A DNA stretch of 45,460 nucleotides from Plantago elongata (Eukaryota > Streptophyta > Magnoliopsida > Lamiales > Plantaginaceae): positions 1 through 45,460 of the forward strand of contig JAYMSP010000622.1 in assembly GCA_036897095.1 (NCBI GenBank). The letters are read 5' to 3'. This document shows positions 1 through 10,200 of the stretch, piece after piece. The notes below the pieces were generated by a model, which saw only the letters and a program-made list of their open reading frames with translations, had not been told where the DNA came from and searched no databases. Numbering within the stretch: position 1 is the first letter of the stretch; each line of letters starts with the position of its first letter. The translations under genes and the position numbers were made by a program.

Positions 1-740
1 ATGTGAGTTTGATGCCCCATTCTTTGCAAAAGTCTTGGAACTCGTAGCTTATAAATTGAGGACCATTGTCTGTGACAATTTCCTTCGGGACTCCAAACCT
101 GCAAATGAGATGTTTTCATATAAAAGTTTTAACCTCGTGATCTTTTACATGTGTGTAGGCTTCAACTTCTACCCATTTGGTAAAGTAATCTGTGACTGCG
201 AGCATGAATACTCTTTGGCCAGGAGCTTTGGGGAGCTTCCCAACTATGTCCATCCCACATTTCATGAAAGGCCATGGGGAGATTGATGAGTGTAGTTTCT
301 CTGCGGAAGGTGGATGACTTGGGAGTGTCTTTGACATGGATCACACCTTCTAAAGAAATCCTTGGAGTTAGCTCTCATGGTTGGCCAATAGTAACCCATT
401 GTGAGTGCTCTGTTTGTGAGGCTTCTTGCTCCAGAGGGATTGCCACATTCACCTGCGTGCAACTCGATTAAAATATGTTTGGCTTCACTATCCGTCACAC
501 ACTTGAGCAAGGGTCCTGAATAGGATCTCTTGTAGAGTCGTCCATCGAGTAGCGTGAAACGGGCTGCTTTTGCTTTCACTCTTCTTGCTTCATTCTTGTC
601 CTCTAGTAGTTCTCTGCTCAACATGTATAATGTTATTGGAGTCATCCAAGTTGGTTCAGTGGTTATTTCAGCTACTGTCTTGTTGGTGCATTCATCCTTC
701 CATGTTGCAGACCATTGAACGTAGACAAGTGGAATAGTCA
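1..740 (-). pseudogene. Integrase remnant of the gypsy element, cut by the window edge
   Basis: The minus-strand frame 966-262 ends with a zinc-binding HHCC region (HAGECGNPSGARSL, YYWPTM, RRCDPCQRH). A shift to the 337-116 frame gives the catalytic core start with GMDIVGKLPKAPGQRVFMLAVTD split across it. The second catalytic Asp lies in the TDNGPQF-like motif close to position 80. The third catalytic residue and the C-terminal domain are beyond position 1. Confidence 0.82.
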
Positions 741-1332
741 TTATAGTTGTGGTGTTGATGGCTGCTCCAAGGTTCGCTAGGGTGTCTGCATGACTGTTCT
801 CTACCCTTGGTACTTGCAAAGTAGAGAACTCCTCGAAGGAAGACTGCAACTCCTTGACTAGCTTAAGGTAGGCAGCTATCTTGGTGTCCCTCGTTTGATA
901 AGTCCCTTGTAACTGATTAACCACCAACTGTGAGTCCGACTGTACCTTAAGATTTTTTATTCCCATGCCGCGAGCTAGATCGAGGCCAGCTAAAAGTGCC
1001 TCATACTCGGACTCGTTGTTGGTTGGTTTGAAACCATATCGAATGGCTCTCTAGACGGTGTCTCCATCTGGTGAAGTGAGGACCATCCCAAGTTCACTTC
1101 CATTGCTATTACGGGAGCCATCGACTGAAAGCTTCCATTGTCGGATGCCCTTCTCATGCAAACAAAATAATTCTTTCTCTACTTCACCTAATTCGATCGG
1201 AGTGAAGTCCGCTATAAAATCCGCAAGTTCCTGCGACTTGATGGATGTGCGAGGTTGGAAGGAGACATCGTACTCATTGATCTCAACCGCCCATTTGGAA
1301 AGTCTACCAGAGACCTCGGGCTTATGCAACAC
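741..1332 (-). pseudogene. RNase H and archaeal-type second RNase H remnants of the gypsy element
   Basis: The frame 1,332-1,051 begins with RLSKWAVEINEYDVSF, the end of the classical RT-RNase H, then enters a second domain starting WKLSVDGSRNSNGSELGMVL, the pattern of the archaeal-type RNase H (RVT_3). This continues after a stop near 1,050 into the 966-262 frame with IKNLKVQSDSQLVVNQL and HADTLANLG. The DG, SD and HAD motifs are the expected metal-binding positions. A second RNase H placed here is what assigns the element to the Tat clade. Confidence 0.8.
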
Positions 1333-1547
1333 ATTGCGGAGTGGAAAGCTGGTGAGGACTATGATCGAGTGGCACTAGAAGTAAGGCCGTAGCTTCCTTG
1401 CTGCAGTGACCAATGCGAGGGCTAGCTTCTCCAGCTGACTGTACCGAGTCTCCGCATCTAGTAGGAACTTACTTACATAGTAGACTAGGAGTTGGTTTCC
1501 ACCATCTTATCTGACCAAGACGCCGCTTAGTGGTGTGTCGGAGACTG

Positions 1548-2433
1548 CTAGGTAGATGAACAAAGGCTCTCCAACCTTAGGCTTCGAGAGTACTGGAGAT
1601 GTGGTGAGGTAACGCTTGATATGTTGTAAAGCATCCTCACACTCGTCTGTCCACTGAAAGTCTTTGCTTTTGCGTAGTGTGTCAAAGAATAGTCGACACT
1701 TCTCAGAAGACTTGGTATGAACCTACTGAGGGCTGCTAGCCTCCCAGTTACTTTCTGCACATCTTTAACACACTTGGGGGAAGAGATGTTAGATATAGAA
1801 CGAATTTGATCAGGGTTAGCCTCAATACCTCTTTGTGTGACCAAATACCCAAGGAATTTCCTGGAGTAGACCCTAACGAGCACTTGGTAGGATTCAGCTC
1901 CATGTTGTACCTGCAGAGAACCGAGAAAGCTTAGAGGAGGTGGCCCAAGTGTTGGTCTGCTACTAGTGACTTGACCAGCATGTCGTCGATATATACCTCC
2001 ATGGTGTCCACCAGCATGCTAGAGAACATGTGGTTGACTAGGCGCTGGTAGGTGGCTCATGCATTTTTGAGTCCAAATGGCATGACCTTGTAGCAGAATG
2101 TACCTCTTTCCGCGACAAAGGCTCTCTTCTCTTGATCATCGGGTGCATTAATATCTGATTGTAACCTGAGAAGGCGTCCATGAAGCTCAACAGCTCATGA
2201 CCTGTTGTAGCATCCACTAGTATGTCTATGTGTGGAAGTGGGAAAGAGTCCTTCGGGCATGCTTTGTTGAGGTTAGTGAAGTTGATGCACACCCGCCACT
2301 TGCCGTTCTTCTTCTTCACTACCATAACATTAGCTAACCAGGATAGTGTACTTCGCAGACCGACCCAATGTCCAACAACTTTTGGACTTCTTCGTTGACG
2401 ATCTTGTTTCGCTCCGGAGCGAACTTCCTCCAT
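1548..2433 (-). pseudogene. Reverse transcriptase remnant of the gypsy element
   Basis: The minus-strand reading from 2,433 contains WRVCINFTNLNKACPKDSFP and LSFMDAFSGYNQI, the fingers and palm motifs of a Ty3/gypsy reverse transcriptase. Further on, around 2,000-1,970, a YIDDMLVK-type catalytic motif is readable in another frame. A third piece (1,883-1,548) has the FLGYLVTQRGIEANPDQI signature that follows the catalytic site. At least two frame changes separate these pieces, so it is a pseudogene. Confidence 0.85.
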
Positions 2434-2834
2434 TTCTGTCTGACTGGTGGGTAGTCTGGATTGACCTCAAGTTTGTGAGTGATCACCTCTGGGTCGACTC
2501 CTGTCATATCTACATGTGACTAAGAAAAGTAATCATAGTGAACCTTAAGAAAAGTGATGAGTTGTTCCCTTATCTATGGCCTCAACCTTGCCCCAATTTG
2601 GACTTTGTGGTTTGGATGGTCTGGGTGTATCTGAACTTCGTCGAGCTCTTCCATCCTGGGTTGGTTTGGGTCAACTGTGGGGGTTGAGTTGCTGTAGTTG
2701 CTATAACTCGGCCGCCTATGGCTTCAAAGCTTCCATGTAGCATGTCCTCGCGTCATGTTGTTGTCCGAAGATCTCCTTCACTCCCCACTTAGTTAGGAAG
2801 TGAATCACTTGGTGGTAGGTTGAAGGCACCGCTT

Positions 2835-3409
2835 TCATCTTATGAATCCATGGTCTGCTAAGGATCGCGTTGTAGCTCGATGGACTGTCAACAATCTGGA
2901 ACTTTGTTGGTAGGTTGATGCCTTCTGCGTAGACAGGTAGGGTGACACTCCTAACCGTGTACTTTTGCTCTCCACTGAAGCCATACTAAGTTGTCGATTG
3001 GCAGAGTATAGCGGACTCATCTATGCCCATCTCTGTAAGAGCATCCATCTTGAAAAATGACATTAGCAGAGCTCCCATTGTCAATGAGAACCCTCTTCGT
3101 AAAACAATTTGCAATAAGAATTGAAATGACTAAAGCATCGTTATGAGGACTAATTAGTTGTCTACACTCTTGGTTTGAGAAGCTAATGGTCAAGTCAGAC
3201 GATGAGGCATCCGATACTCTGCGAGCATTGAGCTCAGGCCTTACCGTTTGCCTACTGTGGCGCTTTACCGCAGAGTATGGGACGCCACTGATCTCTGACC
3301 CTCTAGAGATGACATTGATTACCTTGTTGGTCTGAGGGGGCTTAGGTGGATCAGTGCCCTGCCGACCGGTGAGGGTCTTTTTACCTTTGTTGGAGAGGTA
3401 CTCCGTCAA
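2835..3409 (-). pseudogene. Protease-region remnant of the gypsy element
   Basis: The minus-strand frame 3,409-3,017 contains VLIDNGSSANVIF, the expected place and form of the retroviral-type aspartic protease active site in Tat-like elements (D-x-G-S-S). Reading continues in another frame to about 2,835, so there is a frameshift near 3,020. The segment lies between the gag core and the reverse transcriptase, as expected. It is not a functional enzyme as read. Confidence 0.7.
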
Positions 3410-3543
3410 GTGCCCTCTCTTTAGCAGCTCGGCTACCTCCAGGCATAGTGATATGCATTCTGACGTTGCATGTCCGTGATCTCCATGAAACTCACACCAC
3501 TTGTTGGAGTTTCTCTGACTTGAGGTGTTCTAAGCTTCCCTGG

Positions 3544-4907
3544 CTATTTGACCCTGTTACCCATACTCTTCATGACTGCAACACACTCCTCTGGTTCAAT
3601 GTTGAGAGAGTAGCTCAGAGGTGGCGCTCGAGTTTCTGTTCTCCTTAATTGGATTGGACTACGAGGTTGGCTTACAATAGTTCCATGCCTCCTTTCAGTT
3701 GGGTATGGCCTAGCACGGTAGTCAGGAGCCCTACGTTCGACTCTTCTGTCAGGTTTCAGTTCCCTTCGAGCACTATGACTCGATGTGCAAGGTCTGTGGG
3801 CATCATCCTCTTCCCATTTAATCTGCGCCCAGGCTTTGGCAATCACATCCTCCATGGTACAACATGGGTACATAGTCATCTCCTTGTACAACCCTGAGTT
3901 GGGTGGCAAGCCTTTGCGGAAGGCGTTGACATCAGTGTCTTTGTTGCAATTCGGAATGTATACCTTCTTCTTGTTAAATCTCGCCACGTACTCCCTGAGA
4001 GACTCGTTAGGCCTTTGTCGGACGCTATATAGGTCGTCCGATAGTTTTAACAGTTTACGACTACTGGCAAATTGCTCAACGAAACAATCTACTAACTGAG
4101 CAAATGATGAAATAAAATTATTAGAGAGGTTTGTGTACCATTGGAGAGCCGGACCAATCAAACTCGAGCCAAAGCCCTTGCAAATACAAGCTTCACAATA
4201 ATTCCTTGAAATGGCTATGTTGACCATCCTTTGCTTGTATTGTGAGACGTGGTCATCAGGATTAGTCGTCCCATCGTAGAGCTTCATACTTGGAAAGCTA
4301 AACTTGGCAGGTATTTTCACCAGAGTAATGGCATCCACATAGGGTGAGTCGGTAAGGTTGTTTGTCAAGCTCTTCTTGATAGGAGCAGGTACTCTGGGAT
4401 CCTCTTGATCATCTCTTCCAAGCTTACCAGTTTGGAAGCTAGTTCCTCAGTGCTACTTCCATTATCTGCAGAGGGGATTAGTAACTTGTCTAGACTTATA
4501 CCTTGAGGGTGTTGCTGTGGCGGCTCATCAAGAACCGTTGGGTTAGCACCCTCGAATGATACCCTTCTGGTGTTAGTCACCAGAGTGACTTCGGAAGCTG
4601 ATCTTGGCAGGGCGCTCGCCGTTTGAGTAATTGGAGTTACGGGAACCACCCCTTTCGTCTCCTAAAAGGTTAGTCGGCGAGTCTCAATGGTGTTACATGG
4701 TGGGTTCTCCTCTCCAGTGACCTGAGTCTGTCGGCGACATGAAGCCTCATCTGAGGTAGAAGCCTCACGTTGAACGACGGACTCAACTTTCTCCTTCAAA
4801 GCCGTGTTCTCTTCACGGACATCACGGTTCTCATCCTCAAGGAGCTTGATCTTTTGGGTGTTCTCTTTCATCTGACGGCCAAGGTTCGGCATAATCATGT
4901 TTTGCAT
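3544..4907 (-). pseudogene. gag remnant of the gypsy element
   Basis: Three consecutive minus-strand pieces (4,907-4,662; 4,649-4,365; 4,368-3,544) make up the gag region. The first is charged and looks like a coiled coil (KIKLLEDENRDVREENTALK). The last carries the retrotransposon gag core: the KLYDGTTNPDDHVSQYK stretch, ALQWYTNL, a FVEQFASSRK-like segment and ESLREYVARFN, all typical of the Retrotrans_gag family. A stop separates the first and second pieces, and the second ends just as the third begins. I cannot say whether the coiled-coil part belongs to gag or to the neighbouring DNA transposon; gag is more likely. Confidence 0.8.
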
Positions 4908-5005
4908 TCGTACGAAGGATTGGATGTAGAAGAGCCATCGAAAAGTTCATCAGATGACGAACTGTTCTCGAATAAAGTACTATTTTCTGGTACTGGGTTG
5001 AACAT
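4895..5005 (-). pseudogene. Possible N-terminal fragment of a Harbinger-type transposase gene
   Basis: On the minus strand an ATG at 5,005 opens a 36-codon frame, rich in Ser and acidic residues (ENSSSSDELFDG), ending at a stop at 4,895. Plant Harbinger transposase proteins commonly begin with such an SSSSD-acidic stretch. A TATA box lies about 110 bases upstream, mirroring the ORF1 gene, and the piece sits downstream of ORF1 on the same strand. The frame then runs into the gypsy gag. The similarity is compositional and short, so another gene start, or chance, is quite possible. Confidence 0.3.
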
Positions 5006-5110
5006 GATTATATTTGGATATGATTAGTGGATAATGTGTTTTTTGTTTAATTAATACAGAAGAAGAAGGCATGAATGAGGTTGTTGTGTCTACAAATGAG
5101 TTCCATGATT

Positions 5111-5120
5111 GTATTATATA
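5111..5120 (-). promoter_or_regulatory. TATA box upstream of the 4,895-5,005 fragment
   Basis: The minus strand reads TATATAATAC here, about 106 bases before the ATG at 5,005. Its spacing resembles that of the TATA box before the ORF1-like gene. Confidence 0.35.
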
Positions 5121-5328
5121 GACAACTTGTTGGAGATAAGAATGTGTCATAGCTGAGTCACTTCAACATTGGATTCTTGACAAAAGTAAATATAATGTGT
5201 ATGGACTCAGCAAGATCTAACAAGATTCTCGACAAAGTAAAGTACAAATAAGATGCTTCACGAGATGCCTGAAAAATTCAAATTCAAATTCGAATTCAAA
5301 CACAAACAAAATGCACACTGATTTTATT

Positions 5329-5450
5329 ACAAACAAGCCACACTTCGGAAAGTAAAATACAAACAAGCCACACTTCAGAAAGTAAAATGCGAACAAGCCA
5401 CACTTCGGAAAGAAAAAACAACAAACAAGCCACACTACAGAAGGAAAAGT
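5329..5450. repeat. Four tandem copies of a 30-32 bp unit
   Basis: Units run 5,329-5,358, 5,359-5,388, 5,389-5,420 and 5,421-5,450. Each contains the core ACAAGCCACACTTCGGAAAG with one to a few changes, followed by an A-rich spacer. They lie just beyond the 3' end of the ORF1-like gene. Immediately left is a short imperfect AATTCA microsatellite (5,277-5,300). The repeats also create the artificial minus-strand frame seen here. Confidence 0.9.
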
Positions 5451-5461
5451 AAAAATAAACA

Positions 5462-6672
5462 AGACACATTCCGATCCTTAGCCAATAGTTCGATCCAAAC
5501 AGCTGTTTGCCTAGTGCTTGTAAGTGTGCTATGGATCATAAATGGGTCATAAACGAGGCCTTCTCCGGTAGTATTTGGATTAAGTTCTGGACTGAGCCAG
5601 ATACGAAATTTTGCCAATACATCCATCATCTTCACCTTTGACTTACACTCCTCTTTCTCGTGAACAAGCTCCAACTTTTGTTTTTCCACTTCAAGGAATT
5701 GTGGATAATTCTCATTAAAGTTATTAATTCCCTTGCCCATGACATCCATTGATGAGTTACCGAAACTGACATTCTTAGCCAACTTCTTAGCCTTGTTACG
5801 ACCAATGGGCCCTTTGATACTTGCCGCACTTTCATAACCGGTTTCGCTTACATCCACTACTGCCACCTGTTGATTTCATTGGTTGATCACCTACATCAAC
5901 ATCGTCACCCTCAATCTCAGCCTCCCCAGGTGGTACCCACTTCTTCATGGTTTCTTCCAAGTTCATCTTGAGTTTCCACTCTGGGCATGATTTCATGGCA
6001 TCCCACTGTTTGAACGTTGTAAATGAGGTGTGGTGCTTCGATTTCTCTCTGTATATTTCTTGGGCAGTGTCTCTGACATCAGACTCATTGTAGCCACTCC
6101 GATTACCAACTATGACTGCAGCACGCTCCGCACAAATCAACCAATGATTTATGTCATCTCTTAGCCGCCCCCCATCTTCTACGAAGCGAATCATGAGAAC
6201 GGAATTTATCCATCCTGGTCATCATTCCTATCCTCTTGATATCCTCATACATCTCCGCAACGAGACGGAACAATTTACAATACTTCTGATCCATTCCAAC
6301 AATAGCATTTTGACTGACCTCCATGTAGGCTGAGATGAGAGCCAAATCCTCACTCTCGTTGTATGGGTTGTTCCGTACGGTTGTTGTGTTGGTTGCCGCT
6401 CCTCTGGTGACTTTCCCACGCCTCCGAATCGGTTGTTTTTCCGGCTGCGTTTCAAGAACAACCTCCTCTTCCAGTGTTTGTCAAAACATTGGTGTTTGAG
6501 ATGCTGGAGATTGGTAGTTTTGAGTGTAGGGATCTTGGTAGGAACTTTGGAATAAAGGTCGAACGTGACTCAGTTGAGGTTGGGAAGAAGTGCTTTTGAA
6601 ATGAGCTTGCATGTACTCATGATATTTGTCTGGTTTGTTGATTTTCAACAACTGAAAATACTCCGCGTCCAT
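5462..6672 (-). pseudogene. Broken Myb/SANT-like ORF1 gene of a PIF/Harbinger-type element (plant 'GST T3-like' family)
   Basis: The minus-strand start at 6,672 (MDAEYFQLLK) is preceded by a TATA box at about 6,798-6,791. The frame stops at 6,481. Fragments then continue in other frames: a Myb/SANT-like DNA-binding segment at about 6,360-6,154 (NESEDLALISAYMEV and RSHDSLRRRW), a middle part at 6,194-5,832 (TFKQWDAMKSCPEWKL), and a C-terminal part at 5,866-5,462 with the conserved PIGRNKAKKL motif and a charged coiled coil. This domain order matches plant proteins often mislabelled 'glutathione S-transferase T3-like', which are Harbinger ORF1 relatives with a NAM-associated C-terminus. At least one stop and three frameshifts make it a pseudogene. 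Confidence 0.7.
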
Positions 6673-6790
6673 CTCGCCGGAAAATTAAAGTAGAAAGGGT
6701 GTTTTGAGGGGAATAGAGTTTTTTAAGTTTAATTAAGAGTGAAAGAGGAGTTGAAGATGAGATGATCCATAAACATCAACATTGGTCTCA

Positions 6791-6798
6791 TTTTATAG
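6791..6798 (-). promoter_or_regulatory. TATA box of the ORF1-like gene
   Basis: On the minus strand ATCTATAAAA lies about 120 bases upstream of the ORF1 start at 6,672, a normal plant TATA-to-ATG distance. This is sequence evidence only; no transcript is known. Confidence 0.45.
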
Positions 6799-7069
6799 AT
6801 CTCGAAAAAACATAGTTGTTGGTGATTTTTATTTATTTTTTTATTTTGTATTTTCGGAGATATTACCGTTTAAAAACGGATATAATACAAAAATTTAAAA
6901 AGAAAAAGAAATGGACCAGCGATTGAGGCTGCTGCCACTCACATCCGTGCACAAATGACGCGGCGAGTGACGCCATGTCGCGCATGACGCCGCGTCGTTA
7001 CGCTGCCATTGTACGGGCAATGGCGCGTCGTGGCTGGTCTAAGAACTATGAAGTAAAGGCTATATATGT

Positions 7070-7091
7070 AAATTCGGGTAGTATATAAAAG
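7070..7091 (+). promoter_or_regulatory. Candidate TATA boxes of CSN5
   Basis: CTATATATG begins at 7,070 and GTATATAAAAG follows at 7,081-7,091, roughly 110-130 bases before the start codon at 7,204. Either would place transcription start in the A-rich leader. The GC-rich end of the Harbinger remnant stops at 7,039, so the transposon sits directly against this core promoter. Confidence 0.45.
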
Positions 7092-7203
7092 AACTGAAAA
7101 TAATTTGTATCATCAAATCATCATCACCACCAAAGAAAACAAAGGGTTTAGCAGTTTTGGGGTTTTCTGGCTGTGTATTGGAACAGGAAGAAGAAGAAGG
7201 AGA

Positions 7204-10200
7204 ATGGATCTATCTTCATCATCAATCGCTCGACAAACATGGGAGCTAGAGAACAGTATCGTCACCACCACAGGTAGCTCAGACGCCGCTTCATCCGACG
7301 CGATATTCCACTACGACAATGCCGCACAGGTGAAATTCCAGTCGGAGAAGCCCTGGGCTAACGATCCTCACTACTTCAAGCGCGTGAAGATCTCCGCTCT
7401 GGCTCTTCTGAAGATGGTTGTTCACGCCCGGTCTGGTGGCACCATTGAGGTCATGGGCCTTATGCAGGGTAAAACCGATGGTGATGCTATTATTGTCATG
7501 GATGCTTTTGCTCTTCCTGTTGAGGGTACTGAAACTAGGGTTAATGCTCAGGCTGATGCCTATGAGTATATGGTCGATTATTCGCAGACTAATAAGCAGG
7601 TTTGGTTTCTCTTCCTTTTGTTTTCCCCCAAATTTTCATATTTTTGATTTCATTGATTGATTAGTTAGGGTTTCCTGCCATTGCTCACAAATGTGACTAT
7701 TTCTGTCATCTGAGAAATCGTTATTTAGTTCGGATCATCTTAGTTGTTTTTTATACTACAAATAAATTCAGTTCAGACGAAGAGAACAAAGCTGATACTG
7801 GCTACTTAGGTTTAGTTTCATTGACGTAATTGATGATGCTGTAATGAGTGATTTGTATTGATGTGGAGTTTAATGTTCAGGCTGGAAAGGATGAAGCTAT
7901 TCAACTATTGTGATTTACAGTTGTATTAGGGTTGGTATTTGACTATTTTGATACTTAGTGTTTACTTTTATTGATGATTTGATGATTTATTGGAAATGAC
8001 AATTTTGGGTTATGTATGTTGATTATGCTGGAATGAACTAAGTATATTTAGAATGACATGTAGTTGTAGTAGATTAGAGGGTAAGTGTCCAGCTGAAGTT
8101 ACTTGGGTTGTGTTCTGTTGGATTTGTAATGTCTTGATGTTTGTATGAAATAGTTTCATATTGTTTGCCTGTCTTTCTATGTTGCCCGTGGTTGATGTAG
8201 TGTGACTGCTTATGTATTATTGTCTGGATATGGAAGATTAGAAGATTGCGAGTGGTTATGTGATAGATGCCACGCTGGAGCTTTTCATTTTCTTCTTTTG
8301 AAGACTTTTTAGATATCAGAAACTGACAGTGGTTACATTCTTTAACAATTCAGAGTGAATGAACGCTTATTCAACTGGTGTGTGTTGGTAAATGCAAACA
8401 TGGGAAAAGAAAGAGCAACTGCCATTTTGTATCAGCAACTTCTTGTGGTTAAAATTTATAATTCACATTGTCGGTCACGTGCTTTCTCATTTTTCTAAAG
8501 TACTTAATATACCTCTAGGTAAAATGTATACCCTCAATTATAATTATATGAGAGCGAAGTCGGAATAGGAGAGCACTCATCTTGGGGTGGGCTTACTACT
8601 TAGATGCTTTCAGCAATTATCCGCTCCACACTTGGCTTCCCAGCGTTTACCGTGGGCACAAAGTATTCATAAAGGAAAGTCACTAGTGCAGATAGGTACA
8701 ATGCATTCTTTTCTATAAATAGCACGTTAAATATAATAGGTAAGAGCTTTCCGTGTACCCTTAATCTGTAGTAAAGTATCTACAGTCATTTACCATATAA
8801 AAACTGAGGAGGAATTCTTACGTCTTCCAAATTTAGCAGCTATGTTCTTTATAATTTCAGAACAAATGAACATTAAATCACATGGAGTATCATTCAACAT
8901 ATTATATTCATGTGCTTGGACATGTGCATGTTATAAGTTATTTATTTCCGTTGTTTTTTGTTTCTTGCCTTGATTTTCTCTAACTCTGAATATTTGATGA
9001 AGGCGGGTCGTTTGGAGAATGTAGTTGGCTGGTATCATTCACACCCTGGCTATGGATGCTGGCTTTCTGGTATTGATGTTTCCACTCAAATGCTCAACCA
9101 ACAATTCCAGGAGCCCTTTCTGGCAGTTGTTATTGATCCAACTAGAACTGTTTCTGCTGGAAAGGTTGAGATCGGTGCTTTTAGGACATACCCTGATGGA
9201 TACAAGCCTCCAGATGAGCCTGTTTCTGAGTATCAAACTATCCCCTTGAACAAAATTGAAGATTTTGGTGTGCACTGTAAACAGGTAATATTTTGCATTC
9301 TCTACTGCATTAGCTTTGTCTGCATAATATCAATTTAGTTGACCGGATCTTATTGTCTGCAGTATTATTCATTGGATATCACATATTTCAAGTCATCTCT
9401 GGATAGTCATCTTCTAGATCTACTTTGGAATAAGTATTGGGTGAACACACTCTCCTCTTCCCCATTGCTAGGCAATGGAGACTATGTTGCAGGACAGATT
9501 TCAGATTTAGGTAATGCCCTTGCTAACATATTGTTGTGCCAAATTTACTCGCAAATTGCAGCTAATTCACAATGCTAATTCAATACTCTATTTTCATGTA
9601 GCTGAGAAAATAGAGCAAGCTGAAGGTCAGTTGTCCCATTCACGTTTTGGTCCTATGGTGGTAGCTCCAAGGAAGAAAGAGGTCAAGATTAATCTTTCTC
9701 GCTTCTAGTATTTCTGTGAAACTATGCTTGCTTGTGTTTTATTTAGCTGGTCTAACCCCTTTAAGTGCATTTTATTCAATGAGCCGTTCAAGTGCGTAAA
9801 TGCCATTTCATCCACACCCAACAACTGGTTTTAGGTTTTCAAACTGAATACTTCCTCTGTCCCGTACAATAAGACACGTATTCCTTTTGTGGACGTCCCA
9901 CGAAACTAGACACGTTTCAAAAATAGCAAAAAAGTACCTCCACTAACTAATTTAATATTCATATTGTACTTAAAAAGTACTCCACTAACTAAAAACCTCC
10001 GCTAACTAATTTAATATTCATATTATAACAATAAACAATTGACTGCACTATAAACATCGCCGAAAAGTTTTGTGTCTTATTGTACGAGACGGAGGGAGTA
10101 TCATTTTTCCATCAGTGTGTTTATTTCTCTGATAGGCACAACGGACTCTTTGTATATCTTCTTAAATTCACCCTAACTTGAAATTCTCATCTACCACGAA

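Larger units (their letters stand above)
1..4907 (-). mobile_element. Decayed Ty3/gypsy retrotransposon internal region, Tat/Retand-like, 5'-gag to integrase
   Basis: Read on the minus strand, the order is gag, protease, reverse transcriptase, RNase H, a second archaeal-type RNase H, then integrase. That order, with the extra RNase H between RT-RNH and IN, is the hallmark of the Tat lineage of plant Ty3/gypsy elements. Every domain is split over several frames by stops and frameshifts, so the copy cannot encode a working polyprotein. The window starts inside the integrase core (a TDNGPQF-type motif is readable on the minus strand at about 60-90), so the 3' LTR lies outside. No 5' LTR or primer-binding site is visible at the right edge: gag abuts PIF/Harbinger-like sequence near 4,900. 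The lineage call is from motifs only. Confidence 0.88.
4895..7039 (-). mobile_element. PIF/Harbinger-type DNA transposon remnant
   Basis: This is my composite call. A broken Myb/SANT-like ORF1 gene (6,672 to about 5,462) is followed on the same strand by a short frame that could be the start of a transposase (5,005-4,895), and each has its own TATA box. At the right there is a GC-rich terminal segment ending in TGGCTGGTC at 7,039 followed by TAA, matching the three-base TWA target site of this superfamily. A related inverted GGACCAGC lies at 6,913-6,920. The left terminus is missing, because gypsy gag sequence begins at about 4,900. The transposase catalytic region is absent, so the superfamily call rests on ORF1 and the terminus. 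Confidence 0.5.

Noticed and set aside
3448-4099. Plus-strand frames at 3,448-3,648, 3,649-3,897 and 3,785-4,099
   Set aside because: They are shadows of the minus-strand gag, which has clear family motifs.
5217-5462. A minus-strand frame with a repeated KCGLFVFYF pattern
   Set aside because: It is an artefact of the 30-32 bp tandem repeats.
8563-8659. A functional rRNA gene
   Set aside because: Only about 97 bases of a ~2.8-kb 23S gene are present, antisense to the host intron; it is a transferred fragment.
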